Shown here: in pieces, positions 1 to 10,800 of the stretch
Layout: the number at the start of each line of letters is the position of its first letter
Position numbering within the stretch: the stretch's first letter is position 1
NCBI GenBank assembly: GCA_051294375.1
Contig: CM119263.1
Location: 13,532,414 to 13,596,413, forward strand
From: Paraspadella gotoi
Lineage: Eukaryota; Chaetognatha
DNA: 64,000 bases
Direction of reading: 5' to 3'
Position numbers and translations under genes: made by a program
Notes under the pieces: model-generated
What the model saw: the letters and a program-made list of their open reading frames with translations, nothing else
What the model was told of the DNA's origin: nothing
Database searches by the model: none

Positions 1-1720
1 CAATGTAAAAACAAGCCTATTTTCCTTTTTCTTCCCCTCTTCTTTTTTCTTAGTTTTTCTTCTTTCTTTCCTTCTTTTTTCTCTCTTCTCAGGGCCATCC
101 CGGGCCCCCCTGAGGCCCTCCCTGGGGCCCGAGCCCTTCACCCTCTCGGCGCCCCTGGGTGGAGGCCGTGACGGTCATGGACCAAGGTCCGTCTCCCGGG
201 CCAAGTCCAGTTTTAGGCGTGCACAGGGGCAGGCAACAAATCAAAAATAGTAATATTTATACTACGGGTGAGGGTTTTGAGGTTTACGCGGATATTTTGA
301 AGAAAATAGACAAGAGTTCTGTAAATAACTTTAAACCATGTGGGATAACGAAATTTTTAAAAAATTTAGATTTTATGTATTTCGTTAATAACATTTAAAG
401 TTTATAAATCATAAAATTGTTTTTCAATTCAGAATTTTTAAAAAATGAATAAAAAATTTTATAAGTTTTATAAAATTTTATATTTTATCGGTTAAAATTA
501 GCAAAAACTAAAAATTATGGTATTGTGATGATGATAATTTTTAATAGGTTTTTATGGGTAGTAAATATTGATTAAAATGTTAAAAAGTGATCAATTTTGG
601 TTAGGGTTGAGCGGTTTGCAAACGGGAAAAAATACTAATATTTGAACTATGTTGATATGTAAATGACGACGACGTATGAGATTCTGGGTAGTTTATGAAA
701 TATAAAAATAAAGACGTATTGAGCGTTTTGAGTCAAGGTTAGGGTTTGGGAGTTTACAAACGCGTTTTTTAGCTAGGGTTAGGGTTGAAGAGTTTACAAA
801 ACATAAAAATAAGGACGTATTCAGCTTTTTGAGTTAGGGTATGAGTTTACAATCATATTTTTTAGCTTGACGTGTGAGATTTTTGAGTTAGGGTTAGGGT
901 TGAGTAGTGTACATTGTAAGGGTTGAATATTGATATTGAAGCATGGGTTTACAAATCGTGTTTTAGGGTTAGGGTTGAGTAGTTTTAGTATATGTGGCGA
1001 TCGTTTGTAAATCGCCAGGCGCGTCTGGGCCTCACTATTTAGTTTCCAGGATAAAAATTGTTTCCAGAACAAAGTTTTGTATTTGTTCAATAATAAAATC
1101 AAACCTTAATAATATAATATAAATAAATAAAGTAATAACATTAATCAATAACATTAACAATGGAAATAGTATTAATACTGTGAAAGCGAAGAAGCCTAGA
1201 TCGAATCCTACATCCCCCCAGACGAGGAACCCGGAGATGACGAGGATAATTTCTTCACGTTTGGGCTCAATATCGTCGTTTTGATGGAGGATGATGTGAC
1301 ATAAGACCGCGCCATAATCTGGGTGTGTCGCGGCGTTGGCGCCCGGGCGACAGCAGGCATCCGATGGCTTTGACCTCGGGAATGGGCGAAGGCCGAACGA
1401 CGACGTTGTCGTAGTGTTGGCGTCTCGCAATGGGGTGTCGGCTGACAAAGGGACCGGGAGACGTTGGCGTCGGAGTGGGTGTGGCCGGAAATGGCTCGTT
1501 TGGTTCGTCGTCGTTATTTGGTGAGTTTGTTTCGGCGCGTCTTTGAATTGGCCGGTTTCACTCAAGATATAGTGACGGTCTCGATACCTCTGCTGGGTAT
1601 GTCGACTTTGAAGTTTAAATTGTCTCGCGACGCGACCTGGAAGGGGCCTTCATAGGGGGCGGTAAGTGACGGGCTAATGCCGCCGGGCCGGATGAAGACG
1701 TGGGTGGATGTGGCGAGACT
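1..1720. other. Intergenic DNA at left edge
   Basis: A pyrimidine-rich stretch (about 20-90) is followed by a GC-rich patch (93-160), then AT-rich DNA in which isolated GGTTAGGG motifs begin to appear (from about 740). A CpG-rich patch lies at about 1260-1720. No gene family is recognisable. Confidence 0.6.
1035..1565 (-). CDS. Hypothetical ORF, two possible membrane segments
   Basis: A 176-codon open frame on the minus strand. The first half is Arg/Pro/Thr-rich and comes from CpG-rich DNA. The second half contains a hydrophobic stretch rich in Phe, Leu and Ile that could form one or two membrane spans. I recognise no family. The base-composition break halfway through and the homopolymer-like C-terminus make a chance ORF likely. 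It is listed because it is long for this AT-rich background and is not a shadow of a known gene. Confidence 0.18.
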   Translation of the reverse strand: MSETGQFKDAPKQTHQITTTNQTSHFRPHPLRRQRLPVPLSADTPLRDANTTTTSSFGLRPFPRSKPSDACCRPGANAATHPDYGAVLCHIILHQNDDIEPKREEIILVISGFLVWGDVGFDLGFFAFTVLILFPLLMLLINVITLFIYIILLRFDFIIEQIQNFVLETIFILETK

Positions 1721-3785
1721 GATTTTTTAGTTAGGGTTTAGTAGTATATGTTAGGGTTAGGATTTTGAAGACCCTTGTCACAAAGAATTTAATTAATTTT
1801 ATATTAACTACTTGCATATCAATAATAAAGGCAAAAGAGGTTCTATGTTTCAACAACATTACAAATATTCAAAACAATAATAAACAAACAATATACTTGG
1901 AGATATAACGAGGTTAAAATTGTCGATAACGATGTAAGAAGTAGTCAGCCGACGACGATGATGACTGAGGCTTCACAGTAGCTTGGTGAACGGTATCTTT
2001 GTTATCGAATCATGGGTTAAGGAGTTCAGTGTCAGTGTCGAGTAGTTTTAGTAGATACATTTGGAATTTTGAGTTAGGGTTGGGGTGGTTTAGGGTTGAG
2101 TTGTTTAGGGTTTGGTTTAAGTTGTTTTATGGTCGAGTTGGTTTAGGGTTGACTAGTTTAGGGTTAGGTTTGAGATGGTTTAGGGTTGAGTTGGGTTAGG
2201 GTTAAGTTGGTTTAGGGTAAGGGTTGAGTAGTTTAGGGTCGAGTTGGTTTAGGGTTAGGGTTAAGTTGGTTTAGGGTTAGGTTTGAGGTGGTTTAGGGTT
2301 AGGGTTGAGGTGGTTTAGGGTTGAGTTGGTTTACGGTTAGGGTTAGTTTGGTTTAGGGTTGAGTAGTTTATGGTTAGGTTTGAGTTAGGGTTGAGTTGGT
2401 TTAGGTAGTTGGTTTAGGGTTAGGGTTGAGTAGTTTAGGGTGAGTAGTTTAGGTTAGTAGTTTTGAGGTGGTTTAGGGTTGAGTTGGTTTAGGGTTGAGT
2501 AGTTTAGGGTTAGAGTAAAGTTTGAGGTGGGTTAGGGTTGAGTTGGTTAGGGTTAGGGTTGAGTAGTTTAGGGTTGAGTTGGTTTAGGGTTAGGGTTGAG
2601 TTGGTTTAGAGTTAGGGATGAGTAGTTTAGGGTTGAGTAGTTTAGGGTTAGGGTTTGAGGTGGTTTAGGGTTGAGTTGGTTTAGGGTTGACTAGTTTAGG
2701 GTTAGGTTTGAGGTGGTTTAGGGTTGAGTTGGGTTAGGGTTAAGTTGGTTTAGGGTGAGGGTTGAGTAGTTTAGGTTGAGTTGGTTTAGGGTTAGGGTTA
2801 AGTTTGAGGGTGGTTAGGGTTAGGGTTGAGTTGGTTTAGGTTTGAGTAGTTTAGGGTTGAGTTGGTTTAGGGTTGAGTAGTTTAGGGTTGAGTAATTTAG
2901 GGTTAGGTTTGAGGTGGTTTAGGGTTGAGTTGGTTTACGGTTAGGGTTAGGTTGGTTTAGGGTTGAGTAGTTTAGGGTTAGGTTTGAGTTAGGGTTGAGT
3001 TGGTTTAGGGTTTAGTTGTTGGTTTAGGGTTAGGGTTGAGTAGTTTAGGGTTAGTTAGTTTTGAGGTGGTTTAGGGTTGAGTTGGTTTAGGGTTAGGGTT
3101 GAGTAGTTTAGGGTTAGAGTAAAGTTTGAGGTGGATTAGGGTTGAGTTGGTTTAGGGTTAGGGTTGAGTAGTTTAGGGTTAGAGTAAAGTTTGAGGTGGA
3201 TTAGGGTTGAGTTGGTTTAGGGTTAGGGTTGAGTAGTTTAGGGTTAGGGTTGAGTAGTTTAGGTTGAGTAGTTTAGGTTAGGTTTGAGGTGTTTAGGGTT
3301 GAGTTGGTTTAGGGTTAGGGTGAGTCGTGTAGGTTGAGTTGGTTTAGGGTTAGGGTTGAGTAGTTTAGGGTTAGGGTTGAGTAGGTTAGGGTTGAGTAGT
3401 TTTGGGTTGAGTTGGTTTAGGGTTAAGGTTAAGTTGGTTTACTGTTAGGGTTGAGTAGTTTAGGGTTAGGGTTGAGTAGTTTAGGGTTAGGGTTGAGTAG
3501 TTTAGGGTTGAGTGGTTTAGGGTTGAGTTGGTTTAGGGTTAAGTTTGTTTAGGGTTTAGTTGGTTTAGGGTTAGGGTTGAGTAGTTTAGGGTTAAGGTTG
3601 AGTGGTTTAGGGTTGAGTTGGTTTAGGGTTTAGTTTGTTTAGGGTTAGGGTTGAGGTAGTTAGGTTAGGGTTGAGTAGTTTAGGTGTTGAATTGGTTTAG
3701 GGTTAAGTTTGTTTAGGGTTTAGTTGATTTAGGTTTGGGTTGAGTAGTTTAGGGTTAGGGTTGAGTATATTTTGGAAGTTTAAAG
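1720..3785. repeat. Degenerate TTAGGG-derived satellite
   Basis: About 2 kb of imperfect tandem units such as GTTTAGGGTTGAGTTG and TTTAGGGTTGAGTAG with interspersed TTAGGGTTAGGG. The unit is roughly 15-16 bp: one telomere hexamer plus a GTTGAGTTG/GTAG spacer. Density is highest from about 2060 to 3770. It ends abruptly in ordinary AT-rich DNA at about 3790. The strand reads TTAGGG left to right, the G-rich orientation pointing into the window. This looks like subtelomeric or interstitial telomere-related satellite, not a functional chromosome end, because exact TTAGGG runs are short. Confidence 0.9.
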
Positions 3786-4230
3786 TAAACACGACAGTTG
3801 AAGAAAAATTGTTGCTTTGCCTATCTCTCATTTATTCTATTATTCAAACGATAACAATTTCATATTGAACCAATTTGAATGGTTTATTTCTGTCAGATCT
3901 GTTATATGGAATCAACTTTGTTCTTTATAACTTTAGATTGAGAGACTGTTTTATTGATATTCCTTCATCTTAAAACTTTTACGGTCGATCAACGTCTTCA
4001 AAACGTTTCCTCAAAAAATTTTTTGATAAAAAAAAAGGGTTAATTTTTATTCATATTAAGATTAATATTAAAATACTATATTTAGTTACAAAAGATAAAA
4101 TTTAATAATAATAATAATAATTAGATAAATTTAAAATTCGACCATTAACCTTTAAATAAATAATTAAATATATTAATATATAATATATATATATAATATA
4201 TTAATATATAAATAAATTAAATAAGTTTTT

Positions 4231-4325
4231 TAATAGAGAAACAAAGTTTTAGTAATTTTTGCAACGAATTTATTTTATTTTATTAATTCGTTAAAAAAAT
4301 TACTAAAACTTTGTTTTTCTATTAT
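4231..4325. repeat. Long inverted repeat (hairpin, MITE-like)
   Basis: The left arm, starting with AATAGAGAAACAAAG, and the right arm, ending with CTTTGTTTTTCTATT, are complementary for almost 40 bases around a ~15-base loop. Only small mismatches interrupt the stem. The structure resembles a solo foldback or MITE relic. Confidence 0.75.
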
Positions 4326-4345
4326 CAAACTAACAACAAAAAAAG

Positions 4346-4560
4346 AAAGCATATTACATCGTTTTTTTTAATTTAACGAAACGTAAATTTAACGAATCGT
4401 AAATTATAACGTAATATATATATTACTAAGGTAAAATCCTCAAGTATAAAAAGTATATTACATCAAGTTTTTTTTAATTTAACGGAACGTAAATTATAAC
4501 GAATCGTAAATTATAACTTAATATATATATTGCTAAGGTAAAATCCTCAAGTATAAAAAA
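4346..4560. repeat. Tandem duplication, two ~107 bp units
   Basis: Two adjacent copies share the order ATATTACATC, poly-T, TTTAACG.AACGTAAAT, AACGAATCGTAAATTATAAC and CTAAGGTAAAATCCTCAAG. They differ by scattered substitutions and small indels. The pair lies ~350 bp upstream of the C-type lectin start codon. Confidence 0.8.
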
Positions 4561-4913
4561 CGGGCTTCCTGCGTAGCTAGATGCTCCTTTGTTTTTCGAG
4601 CTTCGAGCTTTTGAGCTTCTCACGTCCGCGAGCGAATTTAACGTCTTTTTGTTTTCAATTTCTCAGAAATTTCTTCCATCTTTTCGGAATCGCTGCATTT
4701 CAACAACTTTAAACTTGACGGCAAACGTTAATTTAACGTTTTCTACTTAACGTTTTCATCTTCTTTGATCGTCGTTTCTTGTTACGCAACGATATGCAAG
4801 AGGTGGGTACGAAAGAACTTAAAATTACGATCGACATGTATAACTTTAAGCCTCGCTCTAGCGGATGTTAAAATTTCTATTCACATGAACTCGTTTCGGA
4901 CTTTGGCGTTCAG

Positions 4914-5912
4914 ATGGACACCGTGATCGACTTCTCGGCGGTCGTCGTGCCTCCGTCGTCCCAGTCTTCTCCGCCTGGAAAATATCCGACGAAAGAAGAG
5001 TTGGAAGAATTAGCGGCGAAGTTTTCGTCCAGTGTCCCTAAGGAGAAAGAAGCGGAGGAAGACCCGGAGCAAGACGAGGAAGGCAAGGGTTTTCTGAACA
5101 TCAGCGTGGAGGATTTGACCAAAAAGCAAGCAACAGAGCAGCAGCCTGCGACCGCCTCGGCGCCTCCCCTCCCGCCGCCGTCGCCACCACAGCGCCCTCC
5201 ATGGGCGGCTGCTCGATTTAAACCGACCCGGCGTCGCCGCCAGGATCATGCGCAACCGAGAAAAACCAAATGTGCTTTCGTCACTAAAGCTAATTTGATG
5301 GTTTTTCTGCTGGTATCAATCGCGATCTTTGAAATCGTTAACATGTACAGCGGTTCCTACTCTAAGGACATGAAGCGTGTGGTTGAGGAAGTCAAATCCA
5401 TCGTTCGTAAGTTCGGTGGGGAGAAGACGAGCAAACCCAGCGGCCAAGGCGCCAAGCAGAAGAAATGTCCCAACCATCTTTTTGTGAAGAACGAAGTGTT
5501 GGAATCCTGCTATCAATTTGTCCACAGTCCGGAAGGCACCGAGAAGATGAATTGGATGAGGGCCAAGGGTTATTGCGAGTCAGAGAACGCCCATCTGCTC
5601 AACATTAATTCCAATGCCGAGCAGAAGATAATCGCTGCCATGATAGACCGGATGTTCGACGACGACGACAAATTTTGGATCGGCGCTAACAACCTGGAAG
5701 GCGTTTGGCAGTGGAGCGACACTGGTGACATGGTAGCCGGAACCGACGCTTATGAAAACTGGGCAGATATAGACAACGAGACCATACTAAACGATCCCCA
5801 AGTGAGAAAGAAAAAGAAAGGGACGAAATGCGCCATGATGAAGTTAGGGCGTTGGTATCCGGTAAATTGTGGAGAGCCCAAACAGTTCATATGCGAATAC
5901 GAACTAAGATAA
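4914..5912 (+). CDS. C-type lectin-like type II membrane protein
   Basis: A 332-residue single-exon protein. Residues 1-120 are an acidic, then Pro-rich, then Arg/Lys-rich cytoplasmic segment (RRRRQ at ~106-110). There is no N-terminal signal peptide. A hydrophobic segment at ~123-142 is a signal anchor, giving type II topology. A basic/Gly stalk follows, then a C-type lectin-like domain from ~185 to 330. The domain has six cysteines (185, 199, 221, 306, 319, 327), as in long-form CTLDs, plus the WIGA (255-258) and W-Q-W-S-D (265-269) core. The usual Ca2+/sugar motifs are absent: no EPN or QPD, and the WND position reads WYPVNC. Ca2+-dependent sugar binding is therefore doubtful, and a protein ligand is possible as in NK-receptor-type CTLDs. 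The upstream AG suggests a non-coding first exon. Family call is firm; ligand unknown. Confidence 0.9.
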   Translation: MDTVIDFSAVVVPPSSQSSPPGKYPTKEELEELAAKFSSSVPKEKEAEEDPEQDEEGKGFLNISVEDLTKKQATEQQPATASAPPLPPPSPPQRPPWAAARFKPTRRRRQDHAQPRKTKCAFVTKANLMVFLLVSIAIFEIVNMYSGSYSKDMKRVVEEVKSIVRKFGGEKTSKPSGQGAKQKKCPNHLFVKNEVLESCYQFVHSPEGTEKMNWMRAKGYCESENAHLLNINSNAEQKIIAAMIDRMFDDDDKFWIGANNLEGVWQWSDTGDMVAGTDAYENWADIDNETILNDPQVRKKKKGTKCAMMKLGRWYPVNCGEPKQFICEYELR

Positions 5913-7872
5913 TAGGGACTTGTGAATTACGTATCTCAACGTAATCAACTGCGGCGCAAAAAAAAGTTCCCACTTTTTTTACGAGAAAAAACATATTAAA
6001 TGGCTTAATTTTAAAAAGATATAGAGATATAAAATATATATGGTGGACTAAAATCTACCAACCATTCATCAGCGGCCATTGGTGCCGGATCCGTAGCTCA
6101 GGGTTCTGTCATTAACACTTATCAATAATTACTGTCTCTTCATCTCATTAAAAGCAATAGCAATTGGTACAAGTTTTATAAAAATTGGGAGAAGCAAATT
6201 GTGGGACATTAATGTCAGTTTGTCGAAAAATATTAAAGAGTCTGTCACTTTCCTTTGCTATAAAAAGCCTAAAACAAAGTATTCGCTAAGAAAATTGTGC
6301 ACCGATTATCAGGTAGAAAAATTTTTATCCAAAATCAAATTGAAAAAAGCATAGAAACTACAGGAATTGAAGGTTAAATTCCTTTGACAAAGCAAATTAC
6401 CTAAATAATTATATTGTTATTATTTCTTTCTTTCTTTAGAAAGAAAAAAAAACTTTAAACGCTTGATTTATTTCTCGATAACATTCATTCATTCATTGCT
6501 TTTGCCCATAAAAGAAATGAAAATGTGGTAAATACAAGGCCGAGAGCCGTTTACCGTCTCGAACTACGGATCTGGCTGCAATCCGTCACTACTGCTGGAT
6601 TTCACGCTTTCTTGTGCGAAAAAGCAGGGCGCAAACCAGAGTCCGTTGGGTTAGGAGCTCGTGCTACCTCCGGCGCTATAGGTGCTGCGGATTTTTGGAC
6701 GAGTAGCGTGGTTTGAAATACTACCGATACACATTCCCCGCTAGGCAAGTGTGATGGCTATGATGCACGCGTAGTGCCCGAGCACTCGATGGGCTGCCTA
6801 TCCCAGCTTCCGTCTTCACACACAATGGTCCAGGGCAGAGGTGTATTAACGTGCCAGGGTGTTAACCAGTTATCCTACCAAAGATAACTTTTTCCACTCC
6901 TCATTTTTTATGTGGTGATTTATTTTGAGAGTAATAACTTTTTTAAACTACTCTAAACATACTTTTATTACTTATAAATTACCATTTTAAATTTTGTTTT
7001 CATTATGGGAATTATATATGAAAAGGGTTTGTTAGAAAAGAAAGAATGATGGACGTCAAAATAAAGAAATTAACTTTACCTAATTTCGTTTTAAAGCTTT
7101 GATTTTAAAGTGTTGCATTAAAAGACGTTCGTTTTCCAAATATATTTTTTCACAGTTCAACTAAATACTTTGGCGTATTTAAGGCAAGAAAGTGGGAACT
7201 TTTTTATGTGCCGCAGTGTACCTATTAATATTTCGGCTTTCCAGTCTGAAGCTTAATCGAAAGGTACGGGAAAAAAATATTAATGTATCATCACAGATGA
7301 ATGAAACTCGGAAACAGGAAAGGATTTTTTTGATAAACCTCGGATTTGCAATTCAAGCATTTTTTAATTGTGTTATTTTTTATAGCAACGGATAAACTGA
7401 TTATGGTGGTTATCCAAAATATTATCTTAACAATAGAAAAAGCTGTTCATCAAACATCAAGAGTTTTTTTCCCTATTTTATGAAATACGTAGTTGATGGA
7501 CGACATTGGTTATAAATTTTTTCATACCTACTAAATCTTGATCTCTTTTTTAGTTCATTGCTTTCTGACAATTTTCTTCAAATTGATGCCTTTTTTTACG
7601 AATGATTATCTTTTTGGCGATTATATAGCATATACAAGCAAACTTATCGTGAATATTGTAAAATGTTCCAAAGGTAAAAAAAAATATTTTCACAATGTTT
7701 TATATTTGTTCAAGATTAAAACGACGGCAAAAAAAAAAAATCAAATGTGAATTTTATGAATACATAAAACAGATAGCAAAAAAAAGTTGAAAAACATCCC
7801 TCGAATAATGATATACGAGAACAAAATAATATAATAGAAATGCAACGTGCGGTCGACCAAACAAAGGCCAAG
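5913..7872. other. Intergenic DNA with repeat fragments
   Basis: AT-rich. At about 6040-6140 lies a truncated copy of the SINE/MITE sequence found at 36.8 and 38.9 kb (GCGGCCATTGGTGCCGGA). From about 6535 to 6890 there is a sharply bounded GC-richer block with no coding pattern, resembling a retroposon fragment. The rest to 7872 is AT-rich and contains the 3' flank of the rhotekin gene. No gene seen. Confidence 0.5.
6040..6140 (+). repeat. Truncated SINE/MITE fragment
   Basis: The order GGACTAAAATC, TACCAACC, GCGGCCATTGGTGCCGGA, then TCTGTCATTAACAC..TCTCTTCA matches the 36.84-37.06 kb element. The tRNA-like core between GCCGGA and the 3' part is deleted. It is a dead, internally deleted copy. 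Confidence 0.65.
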
Positions 7873-10800
7873 TCAGTTCGAGTACACCCAATGTCTGGCC
7901 CGCGGAGAGAGACTCGAGAAAAGGTCGTTGATCTTTCTTCTCGATCCGAATCCCATGGATGATCCGACCCTCGACCCGGAACTCATCGTCGAGCGAAGAG
8001 TATCTCCCTCTCTCGAATTTGAAGAGTTGGTATATTTGAGAAGGAGTTCCTCGATGGCCTCTTCGTCGAGCGAGGGGAAGGAGGAAAGGGAGGTCTTCTT
8101 CGTCGCCGATCCCGAGTCTCCAGAGTTCTTCCGTCGCGGAGGGGGCGTGGCTCGAAAGAACGACGGCGTCGTCGGCGGCGTCGATCGGACGAAGGGCGAC
8201 GTCGACGGCGTTGGAGTTCGACTGTGGGTGATGGACGAGTGGAGGGGCGTAGATCGACCGGAGAAGCTGACGTTGTCGTAGGTCGATATTTGCATGGAGC
8301 TCGAGCAGCGAGGCGGATCTGTAGAGAGATTTTTAACATTATCATACACTACGTAAACACCTTTATGATTCATCCTTCATTCCTAACCATCGATAGCCAA
8401 TGCATCGTAAATGGATAAAGAACTCTGCGCTCCGGAACCGCGCGACCACGCCTCTCTTTTCGCTTCGGCGTCGCTGCTTATGGACCATCCCAGCTTTCTG
8501 GTTTGGCCGGCACATTCCCCGGTCGCCCTTGTCTCGCGAGGCGACGCGTCACGGTGATCTTGAGACGCTGACCGGACAAACTTGGATTCGCGCGGCGCCA
8601 AGCGGCGAGAAGAGGAAACAGAAGAGGTAAACGATGAGTCTTGAGGAAGAACCGATAATAGACTGTCGCAGGCATGGCGCCAGGATACTAAAAGCAAATA
8701 AGATATAAATTCAAAATCCATATATTTGCTAAAAACCTACACATACGATTATATACAGACTAGTCTATACGTACGTAAATTTTGAGTTACTAAGTTTTTC
8801 GCAACGCGTACTCGCCTTGATCTAAAAGATGCTGTTGAAGTGCCGCCCACCATTGACTCTGAGATTTAAAGTTTTCCGTCGCAAAGACGAACTCCGTCAA
8901 AGCCGGCGTCACTGCCACCCTCGTAGAGTCGGTGACGCCTCCTTCAGCAAAGGATGCCTTCAACACGAAGCCGGGTCGACCGTCGCAACGCGCCGATTCC
9001 AGACTCACCTGGGTGGACTGGTGAGCAAAGGATTGTAGAGAGATAAACCGGATGAACTTATTAATACTAATACAAATATATTTAATTAATTTTAGTTCTC
9101 ACTTTTGTGACGGGAACCTCGAGATAGGGCGGTTGGCCAGCCACGGCCTTTGGTTTGCTTGTCCAACACGAGAGACGCAAATTGCTCAATCGGCACCAAT
9201 ATTCGCTCCAACACGATTTCCCTTTTGACGATATAGGAATTGGGTCATGTAGCTACGTATATTGCGAAGGTGACTTCGTAAAAATTAGATACCGCGTGCC
9301 TTACCGTTACGTCTCCCTAACTCCATCATGCTGAGATAACCTTCCATGGTGGGTTTGACCAAGCAAAATGGTTGAGCAGCGAAGCGACAGCAAAGCTTGA
9401 TGGCAAAGAATTTAACGCCGATTAATATAATAAAAACTGAGCTTATCAGAGACAAATAAACAAACCTGTCCGAACAACGGTAGTGCGTGAACGCCATCCG
9501 CCGTTTCTTTCGTGAGATTATGGGATCTGACGTCGTCTTCGACATCGTCCAATCGAATCTTGGCGCGAGCGACGAGCGAGAAACGTGGCCCCACGCTTTC
9601 GGTCGTTCCGCCTAAAATTTACAAATATTTAAAAATTATTAAATTTTAGACGGTGAATTGAAGGATGCAATGTCAACTTGATTTAAGTATTTTAAAGTAC
9701 TATGTCGTTCAATCATCAAGTTGACTGTCAATTTACCACTGGTTGAATTATGCCTTCTTTTGACGAGCTTTTTCCCGACAGAGCGACCGACGGTGGAGGT
9801 GACTTCAGAGAACTTCCTTCGAAGTCGCGTCGGCGTCCAACTTCCATCAACGAAAGTGTTGAAGTCGAAGGCGTAGACTTCCACGTGACACTCGAAGTCG
9901 TGAGGAACGCGATCGCTGAGTGGAAGTCGAAGGTATTCAAAATCGTGTAAACTTTTTTTTTCAAATTGAGTTTAATAACTCAAGTGTCGAGTTTCATTCA
10001 AGAGATTTGACTTACAAGATGAGCAAATCGTCAAAACTTATGTCGGCCGTCCGTCTGTCGATTCCGGTTTTTAGCGCAGTGTCGCAAACCTATACAAAAA
10101 CAATTATAAACGTTTTTAAAAACATTATGAGCAACATAAATAATACTTAATGACGCAATATAAGTATGAAAATTGTAAGATTACTTGTTTTACAATATTA
10201 GATTGTAACTGCCTATGTTTCAAAACATTGCTTTTTTTTACTACATATTACTGGTATATTTTTAAGGTTATTATGTTAGAAAAAGATCGAGAGATGATGA
10301 TGATGATGATAAAAAAATGGCTAAAAACGCCCGGGATGAGAAGATACAGCCCTAAGGCGATCCTTTTTAGCGTGCCCTCCTCGGGGTGTTACCGCTAAAT
10401 AAAATAAAACTGTTTGTGCGCGGCCCCGGCGGGGTCTTAGCGCTTAACTTTATACTTAATACTTAAACTATCGATTTGTAAAAGTACCAAAGTAATTTAA
10501 AAAATACCAGGGTAGCCTAACATAAAGAAAATGCGAGCCCCCGGCGGGGTCTTACCGCCAGACTACTATCACTATTAATATTCCGTGCAATTGTACATAA
10601 TTTATCGCCTTTTCTACTCGTTCAGCCATTCTACAGCTACCAATGAGCAACGTTTATTGAATTAATCGTAAGAGACAACGGAAAAAAGCGTTATTCAATT
10701 TAAAATGAAATTTAAATAACAGAGACTGAAGGTATTAAAATTATTTAACTATATAAATATAGATTTTATCATGTCGCGACTATGGTCAATCATTTTATTA

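Larger units (their letters stand above)
3786..4913. other. AT-rich intergenic DNA upstream of the C-type lectin gene
   Basis: AT-rich sequence holding a long hairpin (4231-4325) and a ~107 bp tandem duplication (about 4346-4560). The last 300 bases become GC-richer. An acceptor-like TTTGGCGTTCAG lies directly before the lectin ATG, so a 5'UTR intron may end there. Confidence 0.55.

Noticed and set aside
1720-3785. True chromosome end (telomere)
   Set aside because: Perfect hexamer runs are short, units carry non-telomeric spacers, and ordinary sequence continues on both sides.
7847-8281. 144-codon plus-strand frame
   Set aside because: Shadow of rhotekin's last exon; the minus frame has in-phase splice sites and a Ser/Pro tail continuing from the preceding exon.
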